The position numbers and the translations under genes are program-made. The notes below the pieces were generated by a model. It was not told the DNA's origin, did not search any database, and saw only the letters and a list, made by a program, of their open reading frames with translations. 64,000 nt of DNA from Methylosinus sp. H3A (GTDB lineage Bacteria > Pseudomonadota > Alphaproteobacteria > Rhizobiales > Beijerinckiaceae): contig NZ_JADNQW010000005.1 in the NCBI RefSeq assembly GCF_015709455.1, positions 3,430,001 to 3,494,000 of the forward strand, written 5' to 3'. Below, one piece after another: positions 43,634 through 52,470 of this stretch (the first letter of the stretch is position 1; each line of letters opens with the position of its first letter).

Positions 43634-44743
43634 ATGACGAGCGACACGCGCGATATCGCCCTCGTCACAGGCGCGAGCGGTTTCATCGGAGGGGCCGTCG
43701 CGGCCCTGCTGCACGAGCAGGGCTTTCGCGTGCGCGCCTTTGTGCGGCCGACGAGCCCGCGCGCCAACCTCCGCCCGCAATATGAGATTTTCGAAGGCGA
43801 TGTGACCGATCGCGAGAGCCTGCGGGCTGCGCTTCGCGGCGTGCGTTATCTCTTCCATGTCGCCGCCGACTACCGGCTCTGGGCGCCCGATCCGCGCGCG
43901 GTGATGCGCACCAATGTGGACGGAACCCGCATAGTGATGGAGGAGGCGCTGCGCGCCGGCGTCGAGCGCATCGTCCATACGAGCAGCGTCGCGACGCTCG
44001 CGCCCGACGCCTCCGGCCTCTGCGACGAGACGCGCCGGCTCGAGGTCTGCGACCGCCTCGGTGCCTATAAGCGCAGCAAGCTCCTCTCCGAGCGCCTGGT
44101 CGAGGAGATGGTCGAGCGCGAGGCTCTGCCGGCCATCATCGTCAATCCATCCGCGCCGCTCGGGCCCGGCGACGTCCGCCCGACGCCAACGGGGCGCATC
44201 GTGCTCGAGGCGATGCGCGGCAATATACCGGCCTATGTCGACACGGGCCTCGCCGTCGTCCATGTGGCCGATGTCGCCGCCGGCCATCTCGCCGCTCTGC
44301 GCCTCGGGCGAGTCGGCGAGCGCTACATTCTCGGCGGCGAGAATGTCGAGCTCTCCGAGCTGCTCGCCGAGGTGGCGAATCTCAGCGGCCGCCGCCCGCC
44401 GCGTGTGCGGCTGCCGCGCTGGCCGCTGCTGCCCCTCGCCCATGTCAATGAGGCGCTGGCGCGCGTTACAGGCCGCGAGCCTTTCCTCAATGTCGAGAGC
44501 CTGCGCCTGTCGGCGACGACCATGTTCTTCGACGACGCCAAGGCGCGCCGCGAGCTCGGCTACCGTTCGCGGCCCTATCGCCATGCGCTCGCCGATGCGG
44601 TCGAATGGTTCGGCGCGCGCGCCATCGACAAGCGCGAGGCGCGGCGAGACGCGCGCCGGGCGGCGCGCTCGGCGAATAGGCGTCTGCGCCCTTGCGCGCG
44701 GCCTCGCGACGGGGCAATTCTCCGCGCGTGGCACTTTTCATGA
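43634..44743 (+). CDS. hpnA: Hopanoid-associated sugar epimerase HpnA
   Basis: This 369-residue extended short-chain dehydrogenase has the NAD motif VTGASGFIGGAVAALL near the N-terminus and the YxxxK pair in AYKRSKLLSERLV. The order and spacing match HpnA (VVHVADVAAGHLAALRLGRV, YILGGENVELSELLAEVANL). HpnA acts in hopanoid head-group modification pathways. Here it is far from other hpn genes, which are not seen in the window. The C-terminal 40 residues are arginine/alanine-rich and extend past the usual fold end; an earlier stop in related proteins would leave this tail out. Confidence 0.85.
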   Translation: MTSDTRDIALVTGASGFIGGAVAALLHEQGFRVRAFVRPTSPRANLRPQYEIFEGDVTDRESLRAALRGVRYLFHVAADYRLWAPDPRAVMRTNVDGTRIVMEEALRAGVERIVHTSSVATLAPDASGLCDETRRLEVCDRLGAYKRSKLLSERLVEEMVEREALPAIIVNPSAPLGPGDVRPTPTGRIVLEAMRGNIPAYVDTGLAVVHVADVAAGHLAALRLGRVGERYILGGENVELSELLAEVANLSGRRPPRVRLPRWPLLPLAHVNEALARVTGREPFLNVESLRLSATTMFFDDAKARRELGYRSRPYRHALADAVEWFGARAIDKREARRDARRAARSANRRLRPCARPRDGAILRAWHFS

Positions 44744-44753
44744 CGAGCGTCGG

Positions 44754-45092
44754 ATGAGCATCGATCGGCGTCCGCCCGGAGCGGGACGGCGCTGGCCGTC
44801 GCGTCTTTGCGGCCTCGCCGCGGGGGCGGCGGCTGTCCTCTCTTTTCCTGCGCCGGCTTTCCCGCAGGCGGCTTCGGGCTTCAATCTCTGCGTGCAGCCG
44901 GGATCGCCGCCCTGCGTCTTCATGCCGGGCCAGCCGGCGGAGGCCTGCGGGCGCGAGGTCGAGGCCTATATCGCCTCGGTGTTCCATTATCGCGAATGTC
45001 TCGCGCGGGAGAGCGAGCGCGTGATTCGCGAATCGAACGACGTCATCGACCATTGGCGATGCCGCGAGAAGGGCGAGCGGTGCCGCAAATGA
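44754..45092 (+). CDS. Small cysteine-rich secreted protein
   Basis: This 112-residue protein has a signal sequence with a long basic n-region and the core LAAGAAAVLSFPAPAFPQ. The mature part of about 75 residues holds six Cys (in CVQPG, PPCVF, EACGR, YRECL, HWRCR and ERCRK), enough for three disulfides. It lies ten bases after hpnA and its stop overlaps the glycosyltransferase start (ATGA), so the three are probably one operon. I do not recognise the family. The even number of Cys and the signal peptide fit a periplasmic or surface protein. Confidence 0.65.
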   Translation: MSIDRRPPGAGRRWPSRLCGLAAGAAAVLSFPAPAFPQAASGFNLCVQPGSPPCVFMPGQPAEACGREVEAYIASVFHYRECLARESERVIRESNDVIDHWRCREKGERCRK

Positions 45093-46390
45093 CATCGGGC
45101 GCGCTGTCGCGGCCCGTCGTCTATGACGTGACGCGTCTCGTGACGCGCGCGCTCAATCCGACGCCCAATGGCATAGACAGGGTCGATTTCGCGCTGGCGC
45201 GGCATTTTCTCACGGCGGCGGGGAAGGGGAGCGTCGCGCTCGCCTGCGCGGCGCTGGGGCCGCGGCTCGCCTCGGCGGAAGAGGCGCTGCGCACGCTCGT
45301 CGACATCGAGACCTATTGGAACGAATTTCTCGATCCGCGCGAGGATGCGGTGTTCGAGGAACTCGTCGCTGCGCTCGATCGAGAGCCCGCCCATGGCGGC
45401 GCGACGCGGGTGAAGCGGCGGGGATGGGGCGCCGTCCCCGAGAATTGGCGCGCCATGCGCCGCTGGGCCTTTCGCATCGGCCGTCCGGCGTCCGAGGCGC
45501 CGCCGGGGGCGATCTATGTCAACGCCAGCCAATTTCCGGTCGACAAGGATTGGCATTTGCGCTGGCTCGACGCGCGGCCGGATGTGAAGCCCGTCTTCTT
45601 CGTCCACGATCTGCTGCCGCTCGAGACGCCGGAGTTTTTTCGCCCGGCCGAGCGCGACAAGCATCGCGCCGCAATGGGCAATATCGCGCGCCGCGCCGCC
45701 GGCGTCGTCGTCGGCTCACAGGCGGTCGCGCGCCGCGTCGCGGATTTCGCGCATCGGCAGGGCAGGGGCGACCTGCCCGTTTGTCTCGCCGGCCTGCCGG
45801 CCGCCCCCGTCTTCGAGACGAAAGCCGCTGTCGATCCGCGCCTTGCCGACAAAACCTATTTCGTCCTTTGCGGGACCATCGAGCCACGCAAGAATCACCT
45901 GCTGCTGCTCAATGTCTGGCGCGAGCTGGCCGAGCGGGAGGGGCACGCGACGCCCAAGCTCGTCATCGTGGGCAAGCGCGGCTGGCACAATGAGAATGTG
46001 CTCGACATGCTGGAGCGCTGCGCGGCGCTGCGGCCGCATGTGGTCGAGGTCTCCGGCCTGTCGACGCCGGCCTTGCGCGCTCTGCTCGCCGGCGCGCGGG
46101 CCGCGCTCGCGCCGTCCTTCGCGGAAGGATTCGGCCTGCCGGTGGCCGAGGCCGCGGCCTGCGGCGCGCCGATCATCGCCTCCGACATAGAGACCTTTCG
46201 CGAGATCGCGGGCGAGGCGCTCGATTATGTCGATCCGCTCGACGGGCCGGGCTGGCGCGACGCGATCCTCGCCTATCGCGAGGCCGATTCGCCGCGCCGG
46301 CTGGAGGGGCTGCGCCGCCTCGCGCAGTTTCCGCGTCGCGACGCGCCGTCATTCTTCCGCGCGATCGACGCATTCGTCGGCGGTTTATGA
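45089..46390 (+). CDS. Glycosyltransferase family 4-type protein
   Basis: This 433-residue GT-B glycosyltransferase has an N-terminal variable half (VVYDVTRLVTRALNPTPNGI) and a C-terminal group-1 domain. The latter includes FVLCGTIEPRKNHLLLLNVW and the Ex7E-like motif AEGFGLPVAEAAACGAPIIA. Such enzymes transfer sugars from nucleotide donors to lipids or polysaccharides. Neighbouring hpnA and the Wza-like exporter make glycolipid or exopolysaccharide substrates plausible, but the acceptor cannot be read from sequence. Its ATG overlaps the preceding stop. Confidence 0.87.
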   Translation: MTSGALSRPVVYDVTRLVTRALNPTPNGIDRVDFALARHFLTAAGKGSVALACAALGPRLASAEEALRTLVDIETYWNEFLDPREDAVFEELVAALDREPAHGGATRVKRRGWGAVPENWRAMRRWAFRIGRPASEAPPGAIYVNASQFPVDKDWHLRWLDARPDVKPVFFVHDLLPLETPEFFRPAERDKHRAAMGNIARRAAGVVVGSQAVARRVADFAHRQGRGDLPVCLAGLPAAPVFETKAAVDPRLADKTYFVLCGTIEPRKNHLLLLNVWRELAEREGHATPKLVIVGKRGWHNENVLDMLERCAALRPHVVEVSGLSTPALRALLAGARAALAPSFAEGFGLPVAEAAACGAPIIASDIETFREIAGEALDYVDPLDGPGWRDAILAYREADSPRRLEGLRRLAQFPRRDAPSFFRAIDAFVGGL

Positions 46391-46488
46391 TCCGGGCGGC
46401 GTCCGCGGCGGAGCGGCGCGCCTTGCCGGGGCGACGGGGGTTTCCTATTAAGGTCGAACAAAGGTCGACAAGCGAGAGAGAGGCGTCG

Positions 46489-47217
46489 ATGACGGACTCG
46501 TCGAACCCGCCGAAATGGAAGAGGGTCGTCGTCAAGCTCTCGGGCGAGGCGCTGATGGGCGACGCGCCGCACGGCCTCCACGCCCCGACATTGGAGCGGA
46601 TCGCCAAGGATCTCGCCTCGGCGGCCGAGCTCGGCGCACAGATCGCCGTCGTCGTCGGCGGCGGCAATTTCTTTCGCGGCATTCAAGGCGCGGACAAAGG
46701 CATAGAGCGCGCGCGCGCCGATTCGATCGGAATGCTCGCGACGGTGATGAACGGCCTCGCCCTCGAGCAGGCGATCGAGGCGCAGGGCCGGCAGGCGCGG
46801 GCGCTCTCGGCCGTGCCCATGCCCTCGCTCTGCGAATCCTACTCGCGGCGGGCGGCGCTGCATCATCTCGCCAAGGACCGCATCGTCATTTCCGCCGGCG
46901 GCACGGGCCTGCCCTTTTTCACCACCGACACGCCCGCCGTCGTGCGCGCCGCCGAGCTTTCGGCCGACGCCGTGCTGAAGGCGACCCAGGTCGACGGCGT
47001 CTATACGGCGGACCCCAAGCGCGACCCTTCCGCGCGCCGCTACGAGCAGCTGACCCATGACGAGGCCATCGCCAAGAGCCTCGCCGTGATGGACACCGCC
47101 GCCTTCGCTCTTGCTCGCGAGAACAAGATTCCCATAATCGTGTTTTCCATCGCCGATGCGGGCGCGATCCGCGCGGTGCTGGAAGGACGAGGGCGGGCCA
47201 CTTATGTCGTTCCGTGA
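46489..47217 (+). CDS. pyrH: UMP kinase
   Basis: This 242-residue uridylate kinase of the amino-acid-kinase fold has VVVKLSGEALMG, the GGGNFFRGIQ loop and the FFTTDTPAVVRAAELSADAV segment. It phosphorylates UMP to UDP in pyrimidine synthesis. The start at 46489 is supported by GAGAGAGG upstream and by the usual N-terminus; the longer frame reads arginine-rich non-coding sequence. It opens the pyrH-frr-uppS-cdsA-dxr-rseP-bamA envelope and translation operon. Length is standard. Confidence 0.96.
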   Translation: MTDSSNPPKWKRVVVKLSGEALMGDAPHGLHAPTLERIAKDLASAAELGAQIAVVVGGGNFFRGIQGADKGIERARADSIGMLATVMNGLALEQAIEAQGRQARALSAVPMPSLCESYSRRAALHHLAKDRIVISAGGTGLPFFTTDTPAVVRAAELSADAVLKATQVDGVYTADPKRDPSARRYEQLTHDEAIAKSLAVMDTAAFALARENKIPIIVFSIADAGAIRAVLEGRGRATYVVP

Positions 47218-47369
47218 GAACATGCCGTTCCCGCGAGAGGGACGACGCCCTCGGGACGCGGCCGACGATTTCCGCCTCGGCGGATTATGTTCTATGAGAC
47301 GCTCTGACCCTGAGCCGGCGCGGCCCGCTCATTCGAACCGATAGACTTCACGAATAGGCAAAGTTTCCT

Positions 47370-47930
47370 ATGGCTCAGACTTTCGATCTGCCCGAACTGA
47401 AGCGCCGCATGCAGGGCACGCTGGCGACGCTAAAGCACGAGCTCGGCGGGCTTCGCACCGGGCGCGCCTCGGCGAGCCTGCTGGAGCCGATTCACGTCGA
47501 GGCCTATGGCCAGCCGACGCCGCTCAACCAGGTCGCCACGATCAGCGTGCCGGAGTCACGCATGCTGGCCGTGCAGGTGTGGGACAAGGGGCTCGTCGGC
47601 GCCGTCGACAAGGCGATTCGCGATTCGAATCTGGGGCTCTCGCCGACGATCGAGGGCCAGGTGCTGCGCATTCGCACGCCGGAGCTCAATGAGCAGCGCC
47701 GCAAGGAGCTGGTGAAGGTCGCGCACAAATATGCCGAGGACGCGCGCGTTTCCGTGCGTCATGTGCGGCGCGACGGCCTCGACATATTGAAGAGGCTGCT
47801 CAAGGATCACGCTCTGCCGGAGGACGACGCCAAGCGCCACGAGATCGAGGCGCAGAAGGCGACCGACGAGGCGGTGCGCGACATCGATGCGGCGCTCGCG
47901 CAAAAAGAAAAAGAAATCATGCAGGTTTGA
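47370..47930 (+). CDS. frr: Ribosome recycling factor
   Basis: This 186-residue RRF has the conserved [20 protein letters not shown] near the N-terminus and [20 protein letters not shown] in the middle. It splits post-termination ribosomes together with EF-G. A 152-base gap separates it from pyrH and may contain a secondary promoter. The uppS gene follows within about 55 bases. The family length is 185 residues, so it is intact. Confidence 0.96.
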   Translation: MAQTFDLPELKRRMQGTLATLKHELGGLRTGRASASLLEPIHVEAYGQPTPLNQVATISVPESRMLAVQVWDKGLVGAVDKAIRDSNLGLSPTIEGQVLRIRTPELNEQRRKELVKVAHKYAEDARVSVRHVRRDGLDILKRLLKDHALPEDDAKRHEIEAQKATDEAVRDIDAALAQKEKEIMQV

Positions 47931-47985
47931 TTAGTTTTTGTCGATTGTCGCGAAGAGCCGGCCGGTCCGGTTCGAGCTTTCGAGG

Positions 47986-48783
47986 ATGGCGCGGAACAAA
48001 AAAATGGGAGACGGTGGAATATTGGAGCTGGGAGCGCCGGCATTGGCGCCGAGAGCCGCGCCGCGTCATGTGGCTTTGATCATGGACGGCAATGGGCGCT
48101 GGGCGGCGGCGCGAGGCCTGCCTCGGTTCGAGGGCCATAGGCGCGGCGTCGACGCATTGCGCAAGACGGTGCGCGCGGCGATCGAGTTCGGGATCGATTA
48201 TCTGACCGTCTATTCCTTTTCTGTGGAGAACTGGTCGCGTCCGCCCGAGGAGGTGCAGAGCCTCCTCGCTCTGCTGCATCGTTTCATCCGCAATGATCTG
48301 GCGGAGCTGCAGTCCAACAATGTCCGCGTGAAGGTCATCGGCGCGCGCGAGGATCTCGCCGCCGAGATCGCCGCTCTGCTGCTCGAGGCCGAGCAGACGA
48401 CCGCGGCCAACACCGGCCTCACCCTCGTCGTCGCCTTCAATTATGGCGCGCGTCAGGAGATCGCGGCGGCGGCGCGCGCGCTCGCCGAGGAGGTCGCGGC
48501 CGGCCGCCTGCGCCCGCAGGACATAGACGCCGAGGCGATCGCCCGGCGCCTCGACACGGCCGACATCCCGGATCCCGACCTCATCATCCGCACCAGCGGG
48601 GAGCAGCGCCTGTCCAATTTCATGCTGTGGCAGGCCGCCTATGCGGAATTACTGTTCCTGCCGGTTCATTGGCCGGATTTCAGCCGGGCCGATTTCGAGG
48701 CGGCGATCGACGAATATGCGCAGCGCGATCGGCGATTCGGCGGCCTCGCGGCGGCCGGTTGCAGAGCGAAGACCGCTTCATGA
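47986..48783 (+). CDS. uppS: Undecaprenyl diphosphate synthase
   Basis: This 265-residue cis-prenyltransferase has the diagnostic [20 protein letters not shown] motif with the catalytic Asp, the [11 protein letters not shown] segment, and the C-terminal [20 protein letters not shown] motif. It makes the C55 lipid carrier for wall and polysaccharide synthesis. ATG 47986 is given; ATG 48004 is equally plausible, and a TTG at 47938 is also open. Its stop overlaps the cdsA start (ATGA). Confidence 0.94.
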   Translation: MARNKKMGDGGILELGAPALAPRAAPRHVALIMDGNGRWAAARGLPRFEGHRRGVDALRKTVRAAIEFGIDYLTVYSFSVENWSRPPEEVQSLLALLHRFIRNDLAELQSNNVRVKVIGAREDLAAEIAALLLEAEQTTAANTGLTLVVAFNYGARQEIAAAARALAEEVAAGRLRPQDIDAEAIARRLDTADIPDPDLIIRTSGEQRLSNFMLWQAAYAELLFLPVHWPDFSRADFEAAIDEYAQRDRRFGGLAAAGCRAKTAS

Positions 48784-49646
48784 GAGAGCCTTCCAGGCCT
48801 GGCGCCGCCATCGCCGGCGACAAGAGCGCGCGATTCGCGGATCTCGGCCCGCGCATCGGCTCGGCGGCGGCGCTGATCGCGACGGCGCTCGCCGCTCTCT
48901 ATGTCGGCGGCGACGCTTTCGCCCTGTTCTGGCTGCTCGCCGGTTTCGCCGTGTCCTGGGAATGGCAGAGCATCGTCGGCGGCGAGATGGCGCTCGCCCG
49001 ATTCGCTCTCGGCGGCGCTTCGCTCGCCGGGGCGACGGCTTTCGCCGCCCATGGCGGCGGCCCGGCCGCCTTGGCCTCGCTGGCCTTCTTCGCGGCCATT
49101 CTCTCCATTTTGGCGGGGCCGGGGCGACGGCTCTGGGCGCCGGCCGGCCTGCTCTACGCCGGCTCGCTGATCGTCTCGACCAATGTGCTGCGCCATTCGC
49201 CCGATTATGGCGCGCTGTCCATCGCCTGGCTGTTCGCCGTCGTCTGGGGAACCGATGTGATGGCCTATTTCGGCGGCAGGCTGATCGGCGGGCCGAAGCT
49301 CTGGCCGCGCGTCTCGCCGGGCAAGACCTGGTCGGGCACGCTCGTCGGCGTCGTCAGCGGCGCGCTCGCGGGCGTCGGCGTCGTCTATCTCAGCCGCTGG
49401 AGCGGCTCGGCGACTCTGCCGCTGTTCGGCGTCGGCCTCGTCGCGGCGGCGCTGGCGCAGGCGGGCGATCTCTTCGAATCCTGGATCAAGCGGCGTTTCG
49501 GCGTCAAGGATTCGAGCCGGCTCATCCCCGGCCATGGCGGCGTGATGGATCGCGTCGACGGCTTCATCTTCGCCAGCGCCTTCGCGGCCATGCTCGGCGG
49601 ATTGCGCGGTCAGGAGTCCCTGGCCGCCGGTATTTTCATCTGGTAG
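48780..49646 (+). CDS. cdsA: Phosphatidate cytidylyltransferase
   Basis: This 288-residue polytopic membrane protein is Ala/Gly-rich in the first two thirds. The family signature lies near the C-terminus ([20 protein letters not shown] then [11 protein letters not shown]), and [20 protein letters not shown] comes before it. It converts phosphatidate and CTP to CDP-diacylglycerol. Its product is the donor for CDP-alcohol phosphatidyltransferases such as the one at 42671-43435. It is coupled to uppS by a four-base overlap and followed by dxr seven bases later. Confidence 0.94.
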   Translation: MREPSRPGAAIAGDKSARFADLGPRIGSAAALIATALAALYVGGDAFALFWLLAGFAVSWEWQSIVGGEMALARFALGGASLAGATAFAAHGGGPAALASLAFFAAILSILAGPGRRLWAPAGLLYAGSLIVSTNVLRHSPDYGALSIAWLFAVVWGTDVMAYFGGRLIGGPKLWPRVSPGKTWSGTLVGVVSGALAGVGVVYLSRWSGSATLPLFGVGLVAAALAQAGDLFESWIKRRFGVKDSSRLIPGHGGVMDRVDGFIFASAFAAMLGGLRGQESLAAGIFIW

Positions 49647-49653
49647 GCGGCAT

Positions 49654-50898
49654 ATGGCGACAGGGGCGGGATCGGAGCGGTTGGTCACTCGGGCGCGCGG
49701 CGGGCGGCCGAAGCGCATCGTGCTGCTCGGGGCGACGGGGTCGATCGGGCGGTCGACGGTCGATCTGCTGATGCGCGACCCGGAAGGGTTTTCCGTCGCC
49801 GCCATCGCCGGAGGGCGCGACCATGCGGCTCTCGCCAGAACGGCGATCGCGGTGAAGGCCGAATTCGTGGCGATCCGCGACGAAGACGGCTATGCGGCGC
49901 TGAAGGAGGCGCTGTCCGGCACCAATATTCAGGTCGCGGCGGGGCGCGAGGCGGTGATCGAGGCCGCGACTCGCGAGGCCGATCTCGTCGTTTCGGCCAT
50001 TGTCGGCGCCGCCGGGGTCGAGCCGACCCATGCCGCTCTCGCGCTCGGGCGCAACGTCGCTCTCGCCAATAAAGAGTGCCTCGTCTGCGCCGGCGCGCCT
50101 TTCATGCGCACGGCGCATGAGGCGAGCGCCCGCCTGCTGCCGATCGACAGCGAGCATAATGCGATTTTCCAGGCGCTCGGCGGCGAGGATGTCTCGCGAA
50201 TCGAGAAAATGACCATCACCGCCTCGGGCGGCCCGTTCCGCACCTGGACCAAGGAGGCGATCGAGGCCGCGACGGTGGAGCAGGCGCTCAACCATCCCAA
50301 TTGGGCGATGGGGCCGAAGAATACGATCGATTCGGCCACATTGATGAACAAGGGGCTCGAGCTCATCGAGGCGCATCATATTTTCGGCGTGCCGGCCGAG
50401 AAGCTCGACGTCGTCGTGCATCCGCAATCGATCGTGCATGGGCTGGTGAGCTTTGCCGACGGCTCGGTCACGGCTGGCCTCGCCCGTCCCGATATGCGCG
50501 TGCCGATCGCCCATTGCCTCGCTTATCCCGAAAGAATCGAGACGCCGGCGCCGCGGCTCGATCTCGTCGCCATCGGCGCGCTCACTTTCGAGAAGCCGGA
50601 TCTCGAGCGTTTTCCGGCGCTCGGGCTGGCGCTCGAGGCGATGCGGGCAGGCGGGGGCCTGGCGACCGTGCTCAACGCCGCCAATGAGATCGCCGTCGAG
50701 GCGTTCCTGGCCGGCCGTATCGGCTTTCCCGGAATCGCCCGCCATGTGGCGGAGGCGCTGGAGGCCGCGCTCCAGGACGGCACGGCGCGCGAGCCGGGGA
50801 CGGTTGAGGACGCCCTGGATATTGACCATATTGTGAGAGAAAGGTCGCGCGGCGCCTTGGCGATGAACGGGGCTTCGGGCATGTTAACGCTTCAGTAA
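49654..50898 (+). CDS. dxr: 1-deoxy-D-xylulose-5-phosphate reductoisomerase
   Basis: This 414-residue MEP-pathway enzyme has the NADPH-binding RIVLLGATGSIGRSTVDLL. Metal- and substrate-binding segments are also present (LLPIDSEHNAIFQAL, ITASGGPFRTW, HPNWAMGPKNTIDSATLMNK). It converts DXP to MEP, feeding isoprenoid and undecaprenyl lipid synthesis beside uppS. A short basic N-terminal extension of about 18 residues precedes the fold. It is followed by rseP 54 bases later. Confidence 0.95.
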   Translation: MATGAGSERLVTRARGGRPKRIVLLGATGSIGRSTVDLLMRDPEGFSVAAIAGGRDHAALARTAIAVKAEFVAIRDEDGYAALKEALSGTNIQVAAGREAVIEAATREADLVVSAIVGAAGVEPTHAALALGRNVALANKECLVCAGAPFMRTAHEASARLLPIDSEHNAIFQALGGEDVSRIEKMTITASGGPFRTWTKEAIEAATVEQALNHPNWAMGPKNTIDSATLMNKGLELIEAHHIFGVPAEKLDVVVHPQSIVHGLVSFADGSVTAGLARPDMRVPIAHCLAYPERIETPAPRLDLVAIGALTFEKPDLERFPALGLALEAMRAGGGLATVLNAANEIAVEAFLAGRIGFPGIARHVAEALEAALQDGTAREPGTVEDALDIDHIVRERSRGALAMNGASGMLTLQ

Positions 50899-50952
50899 CC
50901 AAGAGAGCAGGGCCAAGCGGCGGACTCTTGGGACGTAGCGTTTGCCGGGAGT

Positions 50953-52116
50953 ATGGCTTTGCTGGACTTGCTCATGACGATCCTCATCTATGTCGTTCCC
51001 TTCGTCTTCGTGCTGACGATGGTGGTGTTCTTCCACGAGCTCGGCCATTTCCTCGTCGGCCGTTGGTGCGGGGTGAAGATCGACGCCTTCTCGATCGGCT
51101 TCGGCCCGGAGCTCTGGGGCTTCTACGACCGTTACGGCACGCGCTGGCGCCTGGCGGCCATTCCGCTCGGCGGCTATGTGAAATTCCACGGCGACGCCAA
51201 TGGCGCGAGCGTGCCCGATCCCGAGCGCATCGAGTCGATGCCGGAGGACGAGCGCAAGCTCACCTTCTTCGCTCAGTCGGTGTGGAAGCGCGCGGCGATC
51301 GTGGTGGCGGGGCCGCTCGCCAATTTCGTGCTGGCGATCGTCATCTTCACATTTCTCTACGCCTCTTTCGGGCGCAACATCCTATTGCCGAAGGTGGCCT
51401 CCGTGCAGGCGGGGGGCGCGGCCGCGCAAGCGGGCTTCGAGCCCGGCGATCTGGTCCTCACCATCGACGGCGAGCCGATCGACAGCTTCGGCAAGATGCA
51501 GGAGATCGTCTCCTCCTCGACCGGCAAGCCGCTCGCGATCGTCGTGCGGCGCGCGGGGCAGGATGTGACGCTGCAGGCGACGCCGCAATTGCGGGAGATC
51601 GAGACCGCGCTCGGCAAGACCAAGATCGGCATGATCGGCCTGCAGGCGAGCTCCGATCCGGCCGACCAGCGCGAGGAGCGCTACAGCGTCGGTCGTTCCT
51701 TCGTCCTCGCCGTCACCGAGACTTGGACGATCATCGAGCGGACCGGCTCCTATCTCGGCGGACTCGTCGTCGGCCGCGAGGCGACCGATCAATTGTCCGG
51801 CCCGATCGGAATCGCGCAGGTCTCGGGGCAGATGGCCAAGGCGATCGACAAAGTGGGCGTCGGCCCGCTCTTCAATCTCATCGCCATATTGTCGATCTCG
51901 ATCGGCCTGCTCAATCTCGCGCCGGTGCCGCTGCTCGACGGCGGACATTTGTTGTTCTATGCGATCGAGGCGGCGCGTGGCCGCGCGCTCGCGGAACGTA
52001 CGCAGGAATACGCATTCCGGGTCGGACTCGCCATGGTCTGCACGTTGATGGTGTTCTCCACCTATAATGACCTCGCCCGGTTGCTGCACCGGCTCGCCGG
52101 CGCGGGAATCGACTGA
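50953..52116 (+). CDS. rseP: Site-2 protease RseP
   Basis: This 387-residue M50 intramembrane protease has the zinc motif HELGH (residues 28-32) in the first transmembrane helix and one PDZ domain (ASVQAGGAAAQAGFEPGDLV) in the periplasmic loop. The second metal ligand lies in NLAPVPLLDGGHLLFY. It cleaves anti-sigma factors and leftover signal peptides. The single PDZ is typical of alphaproteobacterial RseP, which often lacks one of the two E. coli PDZ copies. It sits upstream of bamA, as in most of the class. Confidence 0.94.
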   Translation: MALLDLLMTILIYVVPFVFVLTMVVFFHELGHFLVGRWCGVKIDAFSIGFGPELWGFYDRYGTRWRLAAIPLGGYVKFHGDANGASVPDPERIESMPEDERKLTFFAQSVWKRAAIVVAGPLANFVLAIVIFTFLYASFGRNILLPKVASVQAGGAAAQAGFEPGDLVLTIDGEPIDSFGKMQEIVSSSTGKPLAIVVRRAGQDVTLQATPQLREIETALGKTKIGMIGLQASSDPADQREERYSVGRSFVLAVTETWTIIERTGSYLGGLVVGREATDQLSGPIGIAQVSGQMAKAIDKVGVGPLFNLIAILSISIGLLNLAPVPLLDGGHLLFYAIEAARGRALAERTQEYAFRVGLAMVCTLMVFSTYNDLARLLHRLAGAGID

Positions 52117-52470
52117 TCGTTTCGTGTCTGGTTTCTTTCTTCCCACGGAAAATGGAGGCGATTTCGACGAGGCGGGCGTTTGTGACCGCTTTTCGCCATC
52201 ATTCTGGGGAGGATCGTCATTCGGGGACTCGCGGCGTTCCGCTGCGGGTCTCCTTACGTTAACGCGACGCTGACCATAAAACGTGGCATCGCGGCAACGG
52301 GCCGGGCAAAACGGGGAAACTCGCGGCGTTCGGCATTTGCAGTAAACGGTAAACCTTGTAGAAGGTGAACATCGGATCGGACGGCGTGCGGGAGTGTGCG
52401 TGCGTTGTCCCAGTTCGTGAGCCGCGCCGCTTTCGGCGGGCGACGGCGCGACGAGGACTTAGGATTGACA
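52117..52470. other. Intergenic region between rseP and bamA
   Basis: This 354-bp region precedes bamA and probably contains a promoter of its own. The 13-mer ACTCGCGGCGTTC occurs twice (52227-52239 and 52319-52331), 92 bases apart. No convincing small gene, terminator or named regulatory motif is visible. The frame reaching upstream of bamA is an unlikely extension. Confidence 0.45.

Noticed and set aside
42845..44734. A 629-codon minus-strand open frame opposite the phosphatidyltransferase and hpnA genes
   Set aside because: It has no recognisable motifs and overlaps two genes with clear family signatures on the other strand.
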